The position numbers were made by a program, and so were the translations under genes. The notes beneath the pieces are model-generated. The model saw only the letters and a program-made list of their open reading frames with translations. It was not told where the DNA came from and ran no database searches. From positions 1 to 64,000 of the forward strand of contig JAAWRH010000013.1 in NCBI GenBank assembly GCA_022800935.1: DNA of 64,000 nt, read 5' to 3'. Positions 62,797 through 64,000 of this stretch are shown here, piece after piece; the first letter of the stretch is position 1; every line of letters starts with the position of its first letter. The stretch comes from Oscillospiraceae bacterium. GTDB lineage: Bacteria; Bacillota; Clostridia; Oscillospirales; Ruminococcaceae.

Positions 62797-62838
62797 ATAA
62801 CTTATGTCAATCACATTTATCTTCTCGACATAAGTTAT
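62797..62838 (-). terminator. Perfect 12-bp inverted repeat at the end of the ATP-grasp gene
   Basis: ATAACTTATGTC and GACATAAGTTAT flank 18 bases, and the ATP-grasp stop codon lies in one arm. The T run behind it is poor, so it may be a weak terminator or a processing site. Confidence 0.45.
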
Positions 62839-63957
62839 TCCATTTTTCCAAATTGATATTTATATCTTTGTGAAGCAGGTGTGCGTTTCATAAGATTTAT
62901 CCATCTCAGCACCTCAGATGTTCTTTCTCCAAATGGACTACAACCATGTGCCATTTCACTCAGCCAAATTGAACCACCTTCCATATTGGCCTCTATAACT
63001 ATAGGACTTCCATCAGCACCAATCGTAAAATCCCAATTAATACTTCCTACTTGTGGAACCATTAAGCACATTCTTTCTGCGGCCTCAATTACATTAGGCA
63101 ACAGATCAATTTTATAGCCATCAAAAACAACACCTGTATCTGGATGTGCAGTATATTCTGTTTTAAATTCTGTTCTTGCAGTTTTATGCAAAGTACCATC
63201 ATCATCTATAGCAATAAACATTCCACCCGCATGTGCATTATCAAGATACTTCCCCCCCTGCCCAATACGCATAGTAATTGGCATATGATAATACTTATCC
63301 TTCCATCTATATGTTATAACCCTAAATGTATTAACGCTTTCTGCGTAAATTGTCGATATAGACTCATGGCAATGTATCCTTTTTTGTATAACAAAATTGT
63401 TTCCCAAAGAGACTAAAATCTCCTGCACAGATTTACCACTCAATATATCAATGCCATTTTGAAAGCATACAAGGGTACAACCTCTCCCGCTACCTGACTC
63501 AACGCTTGGCTTTGCAAAAGCTTCACCTGTATCAGATAGAAAACTTATTACATCCACAATAGGAATCTCCCTGCCTTCAGTATCCTGAAATATACCGCAT
63601 ATGCAGGTAAGAATAATCTCTGGTGTTTTTACCCCCCCCCCATCCAGCAATGCGAGACAAAACATTCTTATCTTCAAACACATGTACATAACTTTTATCC
63701 AAGTTCATGTAATGCTCAAATTCTGGAATATAGAGAGTTTCAGGAATATATGCAGGATCAAAGTTTCTGGTAAAAGCTGTGAAATGCTGATGCCACGTAT
63801 AGGGAATCTTTGAGCCGTAATTTTTGACATATAAATCATCAATCTCATGTTTTTGCTCAACCGTGAGGGTAATGCTTTCATAAATAGCTTTACGACGTGC
63901 ATCTTCGTATTTTCTTATCTCTGCTCTTTTAGCACATATATGTCTAATACTATCCAT
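62835..63957 (-). CDS. ATP-grasp protein of polysaccharide synthesis, frameshifted at a G10 tract
   Basis: The two halves together encode a protein of the sugar-transfer-associated ATP-grasp group, which ligates small groups to sugars or glycans. The N-terminal part (from 63957) has EIDDLYVKNYGSKIPYTWHQ and NFDPAYIPETLY; the C-terminal part has the nucleotide and Mg-binding strand INWDFTIGADGSPIVIEANMEGG. They are in different frames, joined at G10 (63632-63641 complement). With nine G the frame reads through IAGWGGVKTPEI and gives 373 residues from the ATG at 63957. The frame stays open upstream to the window edge, so the true start may lie beyond 64000. In its present state the protein stops early. 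Confidence 0.8.
63632..63641 (-). repeat. G10 homopolymer tract inside the ATP-grasp gene
   Basis: Ten C bases on the plus strand (G10 in the coding strand). A nine-base tract would restore the reading frame. Such tracts change length by slipped-strand mispairing. Confidence 0.8.
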
Positions 63958-64000
63958 GTAATCAGTAGCTGTTGTTTTTATTTTCTTTTTTAAAGAAGAC

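Overview
The window reads as a chromosomal segment of a Gram-positive anaerobe of the class Clostridia, probably Oscillospirales (the Flavonifractor/Oscillibacter side of the gut Clostridia). The clues are an IreB-type regulatory protein, a group A [FeFe] hydrogenase, several Ser-rich lipoproteins, frequent GGAGG ribosome binding sites with GTG or TTG starts, and strong TTGACA/TATAAT-like promoters. Most of the window (about 1-53100) is GC-rich. The last 10 kb is visibly AT-rich and looks transferred. No rRNA, tRNA or CRISPR array was seen.

Region 1-13140: two small flavin-fold (PNPOx) genes, the first with a one-base frameshift at its start codon; a lipoprotein; a GNAT acetyltransferase; an ilvB-ilvN-ilvC branched-chain amino acid operon with a clear promoter and a palindrome just upstream; an exported DUF3298-like protein; ireB; a small unknown protein; an HtrA protease; a decayed BspA-type leucine-rich-repeat gene; and a ribosomal-protection-type GTPase related to Tet(M).

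Region 13140-26500: a carbohydrate ABC importer (binding protein plus LplB/YtcP-type permeases, no ATPase); an [FeFe] hydrogenase operon whose first gene fuses a NuoF-type iron-sulfur domain to a GltD-like flavoprotein; an ECF sigma / anti-sigma / exported protein operon divergent from another exported protein, with matching copies of the same two-block promoter in both directions; then small membrane, lipoprotein and unknown genes.

Region 26500-53100: a tex-ydbS-ydbT-yjjG cluster; an OmpR-type two-component system divergent from a CDP-alcohol phosphatidyltransferase gene, with Pho-box-like 11-bp-periodic repeats between them; an EF-G paralogue lacking the catalytic His; a purine permease with adenine deaminase; a repeat-rich lipoprotein; a HIT protein, a phosphoribosyltransferase, an AI-2E family membrane protein, an M13 peptidase, a glycosidase-like protein, mutY, a methyltransferase and a flavodoxin lipoprotein. 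This part ends in gene decay: a carboxymuconolactone decarboxylase tail and a frameshifted lysR cut by an IS256-family fragment.

Region 53570-64000: an AT-rich exopolysaccharide/capsule locus, all on the minus strand: ATP-grasp protein (frameshifted at a G10 tract, running to the window edge), acyltransferase remnant, Wzy-like polymerase, GT2 glycosyltransferase, polysaccharide pyruvyl transferase, Wzx flippase, a split FrhB-like/ferredoxin pair, a UDP-glucuronate 4-epimerase and a UDP-glucose dehydrogenase. The last two would supply UDP-GlcA and UDP-GalA. The flippase and polymerase indicate Wzx/Wzy-type assembly, and the pyruvyl transferase and FrhB-like protein would decorate the polymer. 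The G10 tract suggests that one step may switch on and off.
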